A program made the translations under genes and the position numbers. Shown here piece by piece: positions 33,055-45,282 of a stretch of DNA of 64,000 nt. Numbering within the stretch: the first letter of the stretch is position 1; each line of letters opens with the position of its first letter. A model generated the notes under the pieces. That model worked only from the letters and a program-made list of their open reading frames with translations. It ran no database searches and was not told the DNA's origin. Origin of the DNA: Sambucus nigra (Eukaryota > Streptophyta > Magnoliopsida > Dipsacales > Adoxaceae); the NCBI GenBank assembly GCA_949130495.1, contig OX422217.1:540455137-540519136 (forward strand). Direction: 5' to 3'.

Positions 33055-33930
33055 AAACCCTAAAAATAACGAAAAAGAATTTCAGAAATTGAATAAAAAC
33101 AAAAAAATATTGAAAAAATACAGAAAGTGAATAAAACTCCAAAAATAATGAAAAAAAAACAAAAACAAAAAAAATGAAAAAAAAATCTAGAAAGTGAATA
33201 AAAACACAAATATAATGAAAAAAATACAAAAATTGAATAAAACACCAAAAATAATGAAAAAAATCCAGAAAATGAATAAAATCCCAAAAATGATGAAAAA
33301 AAATCCAGAAAATGAATAAAAACCCAAAAACAATGAAAAAAAATCTAGAAAGTGAATAAAAACCCAAAAATAAAGTAAAAAATACAGAAGGTTAATAAAA
33401 CCCCCAAAATAATAATAAAAAATCCAAAAATTGAATAAAATCCAAAAACAATGAAAAAAATACAGAGAGTGAATAAAAACCCAAAAATAATGGAAAAAAT
33501 CCAGAAAGTGAAAAAACAATAAAACCCCAAAAATAATGAAAAAAAATACATAAAGTGAATAAAGCTCCAAAATAATGAAAACAAATCCCGAAAGTGAATA
33601 AAACCCCCAAAATGATGGAAAAAAATCTAGAAAATGAATAAAAACTCAAAAACAATGACAAAAATTCGGAAACTGAATAAAAATTCAAAAATAATGAAAA
33701 AATACATAAAGTTAATAAAAACCTAAAACTTATGAAAAAAATCCAGAAAATGAATAAAAACCCAAAAAAATGGGGGAAAAATCCAGAAAGTGAATAAAGC
33801 CGAAAATAATGAAAAAAAATACAAAAAGGGAATAAAACCCCCAAAATAATGAAAAAAAATTCAGAAAATGAATAAAACCCCAAAAATAATGGAAAAAAAT
33901 GCATAAAGAGGATAAAAAAAGAAAATAAAT
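33055..33930. repeat. A-rich minisatellite, unit about 39 bp
   Basis: About 20 degenerate copies of a unit like GAATAAAACCCAAAAATAATG followed by AAAAAAATCCAGAAAGT. The GAATAAAA marker recurs every 38-41 bases. The complementary strand gives long open frames of Phe/Ile-rich peptide purely because the unit lacks stops; these are not genes. Confidence 0.85.
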
Positions 33931-34690
33931 ATTAACAACGGAATTAAGTTTAAAAAATACCCAAAAATTTATTAAAAAGTCGAAAACTTATTAATTAAGG
34001 AAACAAATAATAGAAAATTAAAAAAACGTTCAGAAAATTAAAAAATAGAGAAAATTAAAAAAATACATTAAGTAAATATTAGCCATTAATTTTAAAAAAA
34101 TAGAAAATTAAAAAAATAAAGCTTAGAAAAAGAAGAGAAATCAATAAAAACACAAAAAAATACATAAAATATAAGAAAATAAATTTTAACCCTTGAATTA
34201 ATTTTAAAAAAACAAAATTTATTAAAAAATCAAAAATTTATTAAAAAATCAAAAATTTATTAATTAAGAAAAAAATAAAAGAAAATAGAAAAGCACTCAA
34301 AAAATTAAAAAAGTGGAAATGAATAAGTACCCTAGAAAACTAATAAAAATGCAAATATTTGAAAAAAAAAGAGAATGAAAAAAAAAAGACCTGGTGACAG
34401 GGGGACGAAACAGTGGGGGGGGGGGGGGGGGGGGGGCATGGTGAAGTTGGTTTTTATTCTTTTTTTTTTCTTAATACATTTTTTCATTTTTGTATATTTG
34501 TTTTTTAAAAATTGATTTTGGGGTTAATATTTATTTTCTGAGTTTTTTTTATTCATTTTCTGTATTTTTTGAATTTTTACTCATTTTTTGTGTTTTTTCT
34601 AAATTTTCTGGTTATTTTTATTAATTTTTTGTTTTTTTTTTTATATATTTTCTACTTTTTTTCCCCGGAAAATATTGGAAATCAAACACA
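33931..34690. repeat. Low-complexity inverted partner of the minisatellite, with a G run
   Basis: A-rich to about 34400, then about 23 consecutive G at 34414-34436, then strongly T-rich to 34670. The T-rich part, reverse-complemented, shows the same words as the left arm (ACAGAAAATGAATAAAA, GAAAATAAATATTAA), so the region can fold back on itself. Confidence 0.7.
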
Positions 34691-34865
34691 TAAAAGATGG
34701 AGAATAAAATATTTTCCACCTGGAAAATAATTGCAATCAAACAACGCCATCAAATTTTTTCCATGGAAAATATTTCCAAGTTTTCAATTCCATGGAAATT
34801 GACTCTTAGCGCTTATTTTCCATCTTATTTATCAAACACACCCTAAGAGAATCCCTTATTATCTT

Positions 34866-35804
34866 GGGAATTTCTAAGGACACCACACTTATTTCTACAA
34901 AATACCACAAGATAAAAAAATATGTTTTTTGCTAAGGGCCACCACATTGTATATATATTTTTTTCACAATTATTTCAACACAAAAACCAACACATTATCT
35001 CTCTCTACCCACTACACTCCAAACCCTACCTTTTGTCTTCTTCACAAAACACAAGACAACTTTGTCTCCATTAATCCAACATTCTTTAAGTTTGTCTTCT
35101 TCTACCAACCATCTTCAACATTATTAAAGTTTTCTTCCATTAATCCCACAAGCTTATTAAATTTCTTGTCCCCCAACACACCAACCATTTTCAACTACAT
35201 TATTAAACTAGAATTTTATTGGTAAATACACATATACTAATGGATAATCCAATCAAAGAGACGACACATTCAAAGCAAATGAAAACTCCACAAATGACAT
35301 TTTTATGAGGTAAACTTTGGGTCCCATTATATAAATATTTGTATATTCTAAGGGATTGAATAAATAAATAAAATTCAAAAATCGTCAAATACATGTCAGT
35401 GATTCTGGATCGGGGCCCGAAAATGAAGTCCAAATTTCAGGGAAACCATCCCGAACAAAATTTATATTTTTTTTTCCGAACTAGGTCCATTCAGTATAAT
35501 AACCGCGATTCTTCTTATATTATTCGGTATAAATATGTCGAAGTGTTGAGCTTAATTCGTGATAGTCACCCCGAATAAACTTATATTGACTCGAGGTCGT
35601 TACCTTGAAATACTATAATAATTTTGGGAGATTCATGTCGAATGGAATTAAAACACAGTTAAGTAATTAAATCCAAACATTCAAGTAATTCAATGGATAT
35701 TCAAATTTGTTATTGTGATTCGCACATACAAAAATCATATCAACCCTTATATTGATTGACATATTGTTATCGTTATTCAACTCATAATGTTTTTACTTAT
35801 GTAG
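34866..35804. other. MULE left terminal region
   Basis: TIR-like sequence to about 35080, then AT-rich DNA, then around 35395-35580 a region with ATTCGGTATAA and CCCGAA words related to the repeats on the right side of the element. An AG at 35803-35804 after a T-rich stretch may be the acceptor of the first transposase coding exon. Confidence 0.5.
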
Positions 35805-37737
35805 GATGCCTTCTTAGATTTCAACTCTGTATTATTTGACGAGGCGTTAGCAATATGGAGATACCCAACAACGGGGGATGATGCTTCTTTAGGAGTTGAT
35901 GTTAGTATGACATTTTTTACGGATAAGGTATTTCCCATGCGACAAGAGATGGTTGATTGGGCTCAAGAGCAAGCTCGGTCCGTTAAAACAGTAATAGTCA
36001 TCACCAAGTCCAATACACCTTCTGCAATGCGTAAGGGACGTCCACACATTAGTTGTGAGAAGGGAGATGAGTACCGTAATCATCACAGGAATAATGTTGG
36101 GAACGGAGGTAGTAGCCAAGAGAAAAAAGGTAAGATGAGGGACACGGCCACTCGGAAGTGCAACTGTCCATTTTTGTTGACGGGCATTCCGATTGACAAT
36201 GGGCAGTGGATGTTGTCTATCGTTAGCGGCGTTCACAATTACCAATTTTTGAAAACGTTAGTTGGACATGCATATGCCTGTCGACTTACTTCGGTGGAAA
36301 AAAAATATTGAAGAGATGTCCTTGAGCGGTGTAAAGTCGGCCGCCATTCTAATGACGATTAAAAGTCGTAATGTTAGTAATGTTTCAACCATGAAAACAA
36401 TTTACAATGCCAAGGGGATGTTGAGGATCTCATAATGAGAGGGTAGAACGATGATGAAATAGTTAATGACGGTGCTTAGGGATAAACATTACGTGTATTG
36501 GTATAGAACGAATGAATCTACCATGGGGGTGGAAGACATTTTTCGGGCGCATCCAAACTCAATCCAACTAGCCAAGTATTTTTCATACATTGTCATTATT
36601 GACTGCACATACAAGACCAATCGATACAAGATGCCCTTGTTCGAGATGGTTGGAATAAAGTCGTGCAGTAGGAATTTCAATATTGCCTTTGTTTTTTTAG
36701 CAATGGATAAGGTGGAGAACTATCGGTGGGCATTGGGATGTTTGAAATCCTTATTAGATCCGTTTGCATGTCCCATGGTTTTCATCACAGATCAGGAGTA
36801 TGCGTGCATGAATGCATTGCGGGTTGTGTTCCACGAGGCGAGAACTATGGTTTGCACCTTCCACGTTCATCGTAATGTGGAGCTCCATGCTAGGAAAGAG
36901 ATCAATGATGAGGATACATTGAAGAAGTTCATAAGGGATTGGATGCATTTGGTTGAATCCCCTACCGATAGTGATTTTAACGAAGAGTGGACGCTTTTTC
37001 ACTGTGATTGGGTTGTGTTCTCGAACACGCTTCAATACATAGATTGTACATGGTACAATCTAACAGAGAGCTTCGTTCAAGCATGGACAAATCTGGTTAG
37101 GCACCGGGGTAACTGAACTACTAACCATTGTGAAGGAGCACATGGTAAGTTGAAGAGGCACTTGGAGAATTCTTAACTTCCTTTTGATAAAGTTTTTGTC
37201 GGCATGCACAACTAAATTGAGTTGCAAGTGACAGAGATTATGAGGGAGTTTGAGGATTCTTTGCAAAAATTAAAGCACTCCCACAATATTCCTGTTTTGT
37301 GAGAGCTCATAGGTCGAGTTTCTCATTATGCCATTGACCTAATTCTTGAGGAGATGAAGACTTGTGATACCGTTGGCATGGATGTTAAATCGTGCCTACA
37401 CTTGGCACACAACATCTATGATCTATTGTGCGCTCATGAATTGGTCAGCTACCAGATGGAGGGTAGGACAATACTATGGGGGGATGTTGATGCACATTAA
37501 CGCAAATTAACAATGGTGCCCGAATTAGCGAAATACCATATGGTTGACTACGAGCCGAAATTGATACTTTTTAAACAAAGGTGGGAACGGTCAACTATCG
37601 ATGAGCAAAGGGTCCTGTTGCAAAAACTCAAGGACATCGGGTGTCCCACAACCGCTAGGTTATTTGAGCCATCTGTGCTAAAGCATTGTAAGGGTCGCCT
37701 GAGAGGTCGAAAACCAACTGCTAAAGGGCAAAAGCAC
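35805..37737 (+). pseudogene. MULE transposase (FAR1-type N-terminus plus MULE domain)
   Basis: The N-terminal part (35907-36311) reads TFFTDKVFPMRQEMVDWAQE and later TRKCNCPFLLTG, a FAR1/MuDR-type DNA-binding region. After a decayed stretch, 36466-37116 holds the transposase core: YIVIIDCTYKTNRYKMPLFE with the first catalytic Asp (36601), VFITDQEYACMNALR with the second (36790) and CTFHVHRN. The third acidic residue is probably in CEGAH just past the stop at 37114. The C-terminal part (37510-37737) ends GRLRGRKPTAKGQKH, where Copia-E interrupts it; the frame continues at 54127. In-frame stops near 36309, 36435, 37114, 37174 and 37497. The protein would cut and join the TIRs. Confidence 0.85.
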
Positions 37738-38698
37738 TGAAAAATACCACTTAAATTATTTAATTCAAGATTAAACAGTCTAAATGACTCCAAACAGTTT
37801 TTTGAAGAAATTATTTTCTTAAAACAAACAGCTAACACAAGATGTGTATAAAAAGCATTACGAACGAGATATTTCAGATATTACGTATCCAAGTTTTGAA
37901 AATCAAAACTGAAACAGCTTTTAAATCAGCACACCAATAGAAGGAGATGAGAGGAAGAGTAAGTACGCAACTGCCCACGAATTTTAATGTGGTAAAACCC
38001 CACCCAATTGGAAAAACATCCACGGAGGTCTCTACACCTCAAAATAAAAATCCACTAAAATAGAGTAACATGTTACAAACTATTTAACAATTTAAACACA
38101 CAATCCGACATAATCTAAGTTCATAAATTATACCAGCTCCTCTGGATTATTCTGACTTCTCCCAAGGCTTATGATGTTGTAGATGTTCTCTCATATTTGT
38201 AACTCTACTCCTTTTAGCTTTCAGTCGACTCCAAAAGTCAATGATCTCTCTACCAATACTTCTTAAGTGTTGTAGTGTTGTAGTGTTGTGATGTGATATG
38301 ACTAACACATGCATGCAACTAACACACACTTATACAGACAATATTACTAAAAAATTACAATATCGTTCTAAAATGCAATAAGGATTTCAGAATCACGGTT
38401 CGTTTGATAGTTTCAGACTACTGATCTTTATTTCTATCCACGGATCTTGAGGGAACCTTGATATATAAAGCAGCCAAGGTCCTAAACACTTTCTTTATTT
38501 TATTTACAAAGTTATTTCAGAAAGTGTGAAATATTTCACGAAAGTGTAAAACCCTGTTCAAGATCTTAACTAGATCTAAGTCTGATTTTTCTCATAAACT
38601 GAAAATAAAAATAAATTTGTTGGTTCTGGTTTTGAAAAACAATCAAATAAAAGTAAAACACCCAACGAATATGAATTTCTTAGAAAAAGAAATCAACC

Positions 38699-39270
38699 TG
38701 TTGATACCAAATTTAATCTGCTGACGTGGACCAATAATAAGAAGACATGTGTCAATCTACATGGCACAATAACAACGAGGAAGTTTATTTCCCCCGACCA
38801 AGTCATGTTCGCTCCGAGCAACAAGGATACCCCAAGGAACTACAACACTCCGAGGAACTCCAGCGCTCCGATGAACTCCTGAACGACGAGCAACTAAGGC
38901 GGTTCGAGCTGCATCTCGGCCGTATCATTAATTATCAGATGGACAACAGTTCAACTATTCATTGAATGTTTATATTCTTGACGCACACGCTGCATTAAAT
39001 GTATTACCCTTTCATATGTATATCATTTAATGTATCGACCCTTTCATGTACAGCCTAAGGGCTATAAATACCTTGTATCATCCTCATTCAGGGGGGACCG
39101 GGGGACCGGAATTTCTTGAGAGAATTTGTAATCAAGAATTCCACAAACACTCAGCAATAACATAACAGTGGACGTAGGCTTTAGTCCTAGCCGAACCACT
39201 TTAAAAATCCTTGTCTTATTTATTTATCTGTGATTGAATAATTAGAGCAATCTAGTTTTTTACATCAACA
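38699..39270 (+). repeat. Gypsy-2 5' LTR and primer site
   Basis: From TGTTGATACC to TACATCAACA. The TATA box is TATAAATA at 39063. CTCCGAGGAACTCCAGCGCT lies in the U3 part. The primer site follows at 39272-39292, of the same class as that of the left gypsy element. Confidence 0.92.
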
Positions 39271-39292
39271 GATTGGCGCCGTCTGTGGGAAC

Positions 39293-40600
39293 GTGTTACA
39301 AGCGTTGTTCTCCACCAAAAGCTAAGTTTTTATTTTCTCTACGTATAATCAATTATACATACATCTTTTGATTGAATCGTGATTTTTATGTTTATATACA
39401 TAAATTAATTGTCCAATTTTTATCTGCAAAATGTTGCATCTCATGATTTTTAAATCATAACTGTTAGATTCATCCTTATTTAGAAATCTGAAAAATAGTA
39501 GATTTCATAAATCATAATTCTTTGCTTGATTCTCAAGTTTTAATTTTATATCATGGAATAAATATTTTAAATGATTACATATGCCAATATATACGACGAT
39601 GATAAGATTTGATCATTTTCATTGTTGATTTTGAAATAAATTTTGTAAGATATTTGATGTCAATTCAAATTCCCATCATATTTTTAATAAAAGAATGGGA
39701 AAAGGTTAAAGACAATGAAAAGTCTTTTCATGGAAATCACGACCCATATATATTCTCTCTCTCTTCAAGTTTGAGTCTCTTTGCATTCACTTTTATGAAT
39801 TATATACTTAATTTGGTTCATCTTCCATCTATGTCAATAAAGTCAAATTGATTGATTTTTGATATAAATTTGGTAATAACTTTAATCATTCACCATATTT
39901 TTATCTCTCCAAATTGGGAATAGGAAGGGATCAATATAAAAAATAATTTTCTCTCACCTGAAAAATCATTACCCACCTCTTATAAAAGAGGATCAGTAAA
40001 ATAATCATGACCATATCAAGACTCTGGGCACAAATTTGATATGTTGGCCCCTCGTTCATCACATCACAAGGTTTCTTTGTCGAAATCACACGATCTAGTG
40101 GATTATATATTTATTCGTTTAATTAACATTCTTAAGGCTTAAATTTTACATTGAATGTTATTTTTTGATCTAAAGATTCGAGATATTCTGGTCATCCAAC
40201 CATATATTCTATAACTTGAGATATCCTTAAATGTTGGTCGGCAACATCCATGGCGTTTGTCGGCAGCAGTAGAATCTTGGGGTATTAAAAAATGCTAAGC
40301 ACCCCTAATATTTCTTTAAACACGAGTTCGGCTTGGGGACAAGCAGGGGGCTTAAGTCTTTTTAACTTATGATCACCCCAAAAATATTTTTAAACAGCAA
40401 CTAATACCTGATTGGTTGTTGGAGATTAAATAAATTTACAAAAAACTTTACGTCTTATTTATGATGCATATTTGATAATAATTTGTCCATCTCACACACA
40501 TTTGGCATAAAACATATTATTTCATATTTTGAAATTTTTATGCTGATACATATCATATATTGATTGGATGAGTAAACTATTCTCATGACTAATCAATTCA
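39293..40600 (+). other. Gypsy-2 leader, non-coding
   Basis: AT-rich DNA where gag would be expected. No gag domain is recognisable. Words such as GTTGGTCGGCAAC appear near 40230 and foreshadow the repeats downstream. Confidence 0.6.
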
Positions 40601-40649
40601 GCCTACACATATGGTAGAGCAAATTATTAATTTTTACAGGCACAAGATT

Positions 40650-41910
40650 CAATGCCGACGAATGCTGAAGCACAAATTATTCTATATCCGTTCGGATTCA
40701 TATTTTATATTTATCTCAGCATGGAGCTCGAAAAATTTCTTCTCTCTATATATATTCGGCTCCGAGGAAAAGCTACAACAGTTATTATATTTCACCCCCA
40801 ACGGATAGTTGGTCGGGATAATTCTTATTTATATTCAGGCCCAGATATCTGCTCCAGCACAAATGATTCTATATATCCATTGGGATTCATATTCTATATT
40901 CATCTCAACATGGAGCTCGGCGAGATACTTATTATCATATTCAGCTTTGAGGAGAACTATAACATTTATTATATTTCACCCCCAACGGATAGTTGGTCGG
41001 GGTAATTCTTATTTATATGCAGGCCTGACAACGATCTCGGCCATATTCTTATGTTCTGAAAGATCTTATTCTTGTTCTGCATTATATGATTCTACCTCGA
41101 CGGATCGGCGAGGCACTTTATTATTTTTAATTATTCTTTATATCTATTTGGATGCATATTCTATTCTCATTTCAGCATGGAGCTCGACAAATATTATATC
41201 TTATTCAGCTCCAAGGATGTCTCCAACATTTACTATATCTTATTCAGCTCCAAGGATGTCTCCAACATTTATTATATCTTATTCAGCTCCAAGGATGTCT
41301 CCAGCACTTATTATATCTTATTCCCAACAATCTGTTGGTCATCGCCGAGGAGGTATCCCGCATTTATATTATATCTTATTCCCAACAATCTGTTGGTCAT
41401 CGCCGAGGAGGTATCCTGCATTTATTATATCTTATTCCCAACAATCTGTTGGTCATCGCCGAGGAGGTATCCTGCATTTATATTATCTTATTCCCAACAA
41501 ATCTGTTGGTCAGCGCCGAGGAGGTCTCCAGCATTTATATTATCTTATTCCCAACAATCTGTTGGTCAGCTCCGAGGAAGTCTTCATCATTTATTATCAA
41601 TTACCACCAACTCCGATTGGTAGATAAAATCCAACTCCGGTTGGTAGACAAAATCCAACTCCGGTTGGTATTGGTCGATAAATCTCATTCAAAGTTCACA
41701 TTCCACAGTTGGGGGCTTCTATTACAGATGTATTTGTTCATTTGGTGGCACATTCTTATAACATCATGCAATCGAGCATCAAATTTAACTCCACAAACTT
41801 ACATGGTCAGGGCCCCGACTAATCATTCAGGAGGAATATTGAAGTTCAGGAGGAATATTGAAGTTCAGGAGGTATATTGAAGTTCAGGAGGTATATCGAA
41901 ATTCAAGAGG
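40650..41910 (+). repeat. Gypsy-2 internal tandem arrays
   Basis: Four arrays follow one another: a ~185-bp unit with CCCCCAACGGATAGTTGGTC (40795, 40979); a 39-bp unit with TTCAGCTCCAAGGATGTCTC at 41204, 41243 and 41282; a 56-58-bp unit starting TTCCCAACAA at 41321, 41379, 41435, 41491 and 41549; and short CAACTCCGGTTGGTAGA and ATTGAAGTTCAGGAGG units to 41910. The 39-bp unit leaves several frames open, so the long repetitive open frames here are not evidence for a protein. Confidence 0.85.
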
Positions 41911-41934
41911 TGTATTCAGAAGTATCAGGACATG

Positions 41935-43200
41935 ATGAAAGAAAGCGAAAAGTATTCCACCGAGGAACTCTGTCAGACCAGAAATTAGAAGACAAGTTGC
42001 CTATATGGAGGCTATATGTAGATGGATCATCTTTCACTACAGGCTGTGGGGCAGGGATCGTTTTGAACAGCCCAGATGAGGTCGACAGGGAATACGCCCT
42101 ATGTTTCTAATTCAAAGCTTCTAATAATGAGGTTGAGTATGAGGCCATGATTGCAGGTCTTAATTTGTCAAATATTATGGAGGCACATCAGGTTATTGTC
42201 TTCAGTGATTCTCAATTGATCGTAAACCAAATGTTGGGATCAAGTATCAAGCAAAGGTGATGGAGTTAGTATCAGAGTTTGTTGCTGTTTAACTGGTAAG
42301 AATATCAAGAATGGAGAATGTGAGAGCATACGCCTTGGCCCGATTAGCATCAGCTACTCGTACCGAGCTGCGAAGAACGATACCAATTGAAGTATTAGAA
42401 AGTCGGAGCATAGATGAAGACCTGACGATGAATATTATTACCCTTGATTTAGGAACATCTTGGATGGATCCTATCAGAGCATATATTAAGGAGGAACAAT
42501 TACCGGAGGATAAGCTCGCTGCCAAGAAATGGAAGTTTAAAGCTGCTCGGTATAATGGTATTCGGAAGATAAGCTCGCTGCCAATAAATGGAAGTTTAAA
42601 GCTGCTCGGTATGTACTAATTAATGGTATTTTGTATAGACGAGGAATTATGGCAGGTTTGCAAAGATGTGTACATCCCTCCGAGGTGAAAGAATTGATTA
42701 AAGAGATCCATGAAGGGTCCTATGGAGCCCATGTAGTAGGTCGGACACTTTTGCAAAAGGTGATGACGCAGAGATACTACTGGCCGACGATGAGAGCTGA
42801 TTGTATAGCTTATGCCAAGAAATGTGACAAGTGCCAACGCTTTTCCTCCATCCGAAGAACTTCACAAACATTGTTGACACCCGTCATTTATCCTTGGCCA
42901 TTTTCCATGTGGGGATTGATTTGGTTGGACCATTGCCGACGACTCGAGGAAGATTCAAATACCTCGTCATCGCAGTAGATTATTTTACTTAGTGGATAGA
43001 AGCTGAGCCACTTATTGACATGACATACGAGAAGGAAGGTGTACCAGTTTGTTTGGAAGAACATCATCTGCCGATATGGTCTCCCTCATGCCTTCATCAC
43101 AGACCATGGAACACAATTTGATAACGAGGAGTTTGCTGCCTATTATCATCAGTCAAACATTTTGAAGGTTCACTCAGCGCCAGGATATCCTCGGAGCTAA
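41935..43200 (+). pseudogene. Gypsy-2 RNase H and integrase remnant
   Basis: RNase H reads PIWRLYVDGSSFTTGCGAGI (about 42000-42060), with NNEVEYEAMIAGL and VFSDSQLIVNQ, the second RNase H seen in Tat-type elements. A linker RLASATRTELRRTIPIEVLE follows, with a 59-bp tandem duplication at about 42505-42622. The integrase zinc domain is EIHEGSYGAHVVGR and KKCDKCQRF (42700-42840), then WGIDLVGPLP-type and VIAVDYF residues in another frame, ending in decay near 43200. A TAG near 42995 and frameshifts disable it. Confidence 0.82.
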
Positions 43201-43229
43201 TGGACCTGATAGTTCAAACCCACGACCAA

Positions 43230-44215
43230 CTCCGGTTGGTAAAAGGGCAAGAAAAAAAAAATACTCCTTTGGTTAGGAGGTGCTTTAAGGAGCCAAAAAG
43301 TGCTCTAAGGAGCCAAAAGTGCTCTAAGGAGCCAAAAAGTGCTCTAAGGAGCCAAAAAATACTCCTTTGGTTAGGAGGCGCTCTAAGGAGGCAAAAAACT
43401 ACTACTCCTTTGGTTAAGAGGTGTACACCAGCATGATCAACTACGGTTGGTAAGATAAAAATATATTCTCACATTACAACTTATGTTGGTCGGGAGGTAA
43501 GATTATTACAAAAAGTTCTTTGAAGAACAAAATATTCCAAAATACACCAAGTATAGTTGGTCGGGGATAAAAAACCCACTAACTGTAGTTGGTCGACGAA
43601 GACAAATTATTGACCTTAGTTGGCCGGACACATTTTTATATTTGAAATTGAACCAAGTATGGCTTGTCGGGGATAAAAACCCATCAACTGTAGTTGGTCG
43701 ACAAACATTATTTATCCACCCTGGTTGGTTGGAAACAGTTTGAACATTTTTATACTCATTACTTTATTATTAAGTGATCGAGCAACGTTACTAATACTTT
43801 GTAAACTTTTTAAGCTGATGAACAACACAATATTATCTTTTTAACAGATACATATGCATAAATGTAAAGTGTTCGATATTTACAAGACAATATAAATTAA
43901 GATTGCAAACAAAAATGAAAGTCTTTCATTAAAATAAAAAACAAAATACATTGAGAATGAAAATGTATACTAACTATTACATTGAGATTCCTATTCTATT
44001 GGTTTCTTTTCCTTCTACTTTTGAAACAGGTTCCTCGCCAGCAGGAGGATCATCTAAAATATAAGGGGAGTTTATGAAGTTAAGATCTTTCAACATTCTG
44101 ATATTCATCACAGATGATCTATCCGAGAAGCATTAGCTCATTCCCGAGAAACACTTGCTCGTCCCTGAGAATCACTTGTTCGTCCCCGAGAAACTCTTGC
44201 TCGTCCCCGAACAGA
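43230..44215 (+). repeat. Gypsy-2 3' region tandem arrays
   Basis: A 20-bp unit AAGGAGCCAAAAAGTGCTCT repeats about five times (43285-43365). A TTGGTTAGGAGG-type motif brackets it. GTAGTTGGTCGACAAA-like units occur at about 43560-43725. A 21-bp unit like GAGAAACACTTGCTCGTCCC is repeated three times (44145-44210). No coding region is seen from 43740 to 44698. Confidence 0.75.
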
Positions 44216-44698
44216 GGTAGAAGTCAAAATCAGCATCTACAGCATTCAGATCTTTACTACTACTGTCTCGACCAACATTGAAGAAGAAGTTGTATGAAAA
44301 TGTGAAGAGTTGGGTTCAAAAGCTAGTATGTTACTCGACAAAGTATCCAGAGGATCATAAATCAGAAAAATCAAGCACGTAAAGTTAGCATTCAGTTGCT
44401 CGGCACAATAGGCAGTTGGTCAGCTAGCAAACCGATCAACATACTTGAAGATTATGACAAGCTACAAGTTGCATACTATGGCATGGCTGCATCCAAATTC
44501 CCAGGGGTGATACATAGCACACGGAGTTCCTCTAAAGAAAGATTAGCAACCATCGATCAGCCTGCATCATACTTCGTCCAGGAGATAATGAACTTTATGT
44601 TGAACAAATCAAGAAGGTAGATCAAGAATTTCACGAGCACCGAGCAACATTGCAGAATAAATACTCCATCCTTTCAAGTAATCCATCAAGCATGAAGC

Positions 44699-45282
44699 AT
44701 TGGGGGCTTCTGTTGATACCAAATTTAATCTGCTGACGTGGACCAATAATAAGAAGACACGTGTCAATCTACATGGCACAATAACAACGAGGAAGTTTAT
44801 TTCCCCTGACCAAGTCATGTTCGCTCCGAGCAACAAGGATACCCCAAGGAACTACAACACTCCGAGGAACTCCAGCGCTCCGATGAACTCCTGAACGACG
44901 AGCAACTAAGGCGGTTCGAGCTGCATCTCGGCCGTATCATTAATTATCAGATGGACAACAGTTCAACTATTCATTGAATGTTTATATTCTTGACGCACAC
45001 GCTGCATTAAATGTATTACCCTTTCATATGTATATCATTTAATGTATCGACCCTTTCATGTACAGCCTAAGGGCTATAAATACCTTGTATCATCCTCATT
45101 CAGGGGGGACCGGGGGACCGGAATTTCTTGAGAGAATTTGTAATCAAGAATTCCACAAACACTCAGCAATAACATAACAGTGGACGTAGGCTTTATTCTT
45201 AGCCGAACCACTTTAAAAATCCTTGTCTTATTTATTTATCTGTGATTGAATAATTAGAGCAATCTAGTTTTTTACATCAACA
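44699..45282 (+). repeat. Gypsy-2 polypurine tract and 3' LTR
   Basis: The tract ATTGGGGGCTTC (44699-44710) is followed by the 572-bp LTR at 44711-45282, which ends at the CAACC duplication. Confidence 0.92.

Larger units (their letters stand above)
38699..45282 (+). mobile_element. Gypsy-2: young, internally deleted Tat-like gypsy element
   Basis: The 6584-bp element is flanked by CAACC on both sides. The two 572-bp LTRs differ at only four positions by eye (99.3%). A primer site (TTGGCGCCGTCTGTGGGAAC) lies at 39272 and a polypurine tract at 44699-44710. Coding content is only RNase H plus a broken integrase; gag, protease and RT are gone, replaced by tandem arrays. It must have moved with proteins supplied by a relative. 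Confidence 0.88.

Noticed and set aside
33017..33904. Long Phe/Ile-rich minus-strand open frames
   Set aside because: They follow from the A-rich minisatellite, whose unit has few stops on the complementary strand; no domain or start context supports a gene.
36754..37266. Minus-strand open frames opposite the MULE transposase
   Set aside because: Shadows of the conserved transposase frame on the plus strand.
41321..41600. Regular 57-bp repeats considered as a CRISPR-like array
   Set aside because: Units are contiguous without unique spacers, and the context is a plant retrotransposon.
40652..41880. Long overlapping plus-strand open frames with repeated peptides
   Set aside because: Three frames are open at once because of tandem units with lengths near multiples of three; this is repeat DNA in a non-coding part of Gypsy-2.
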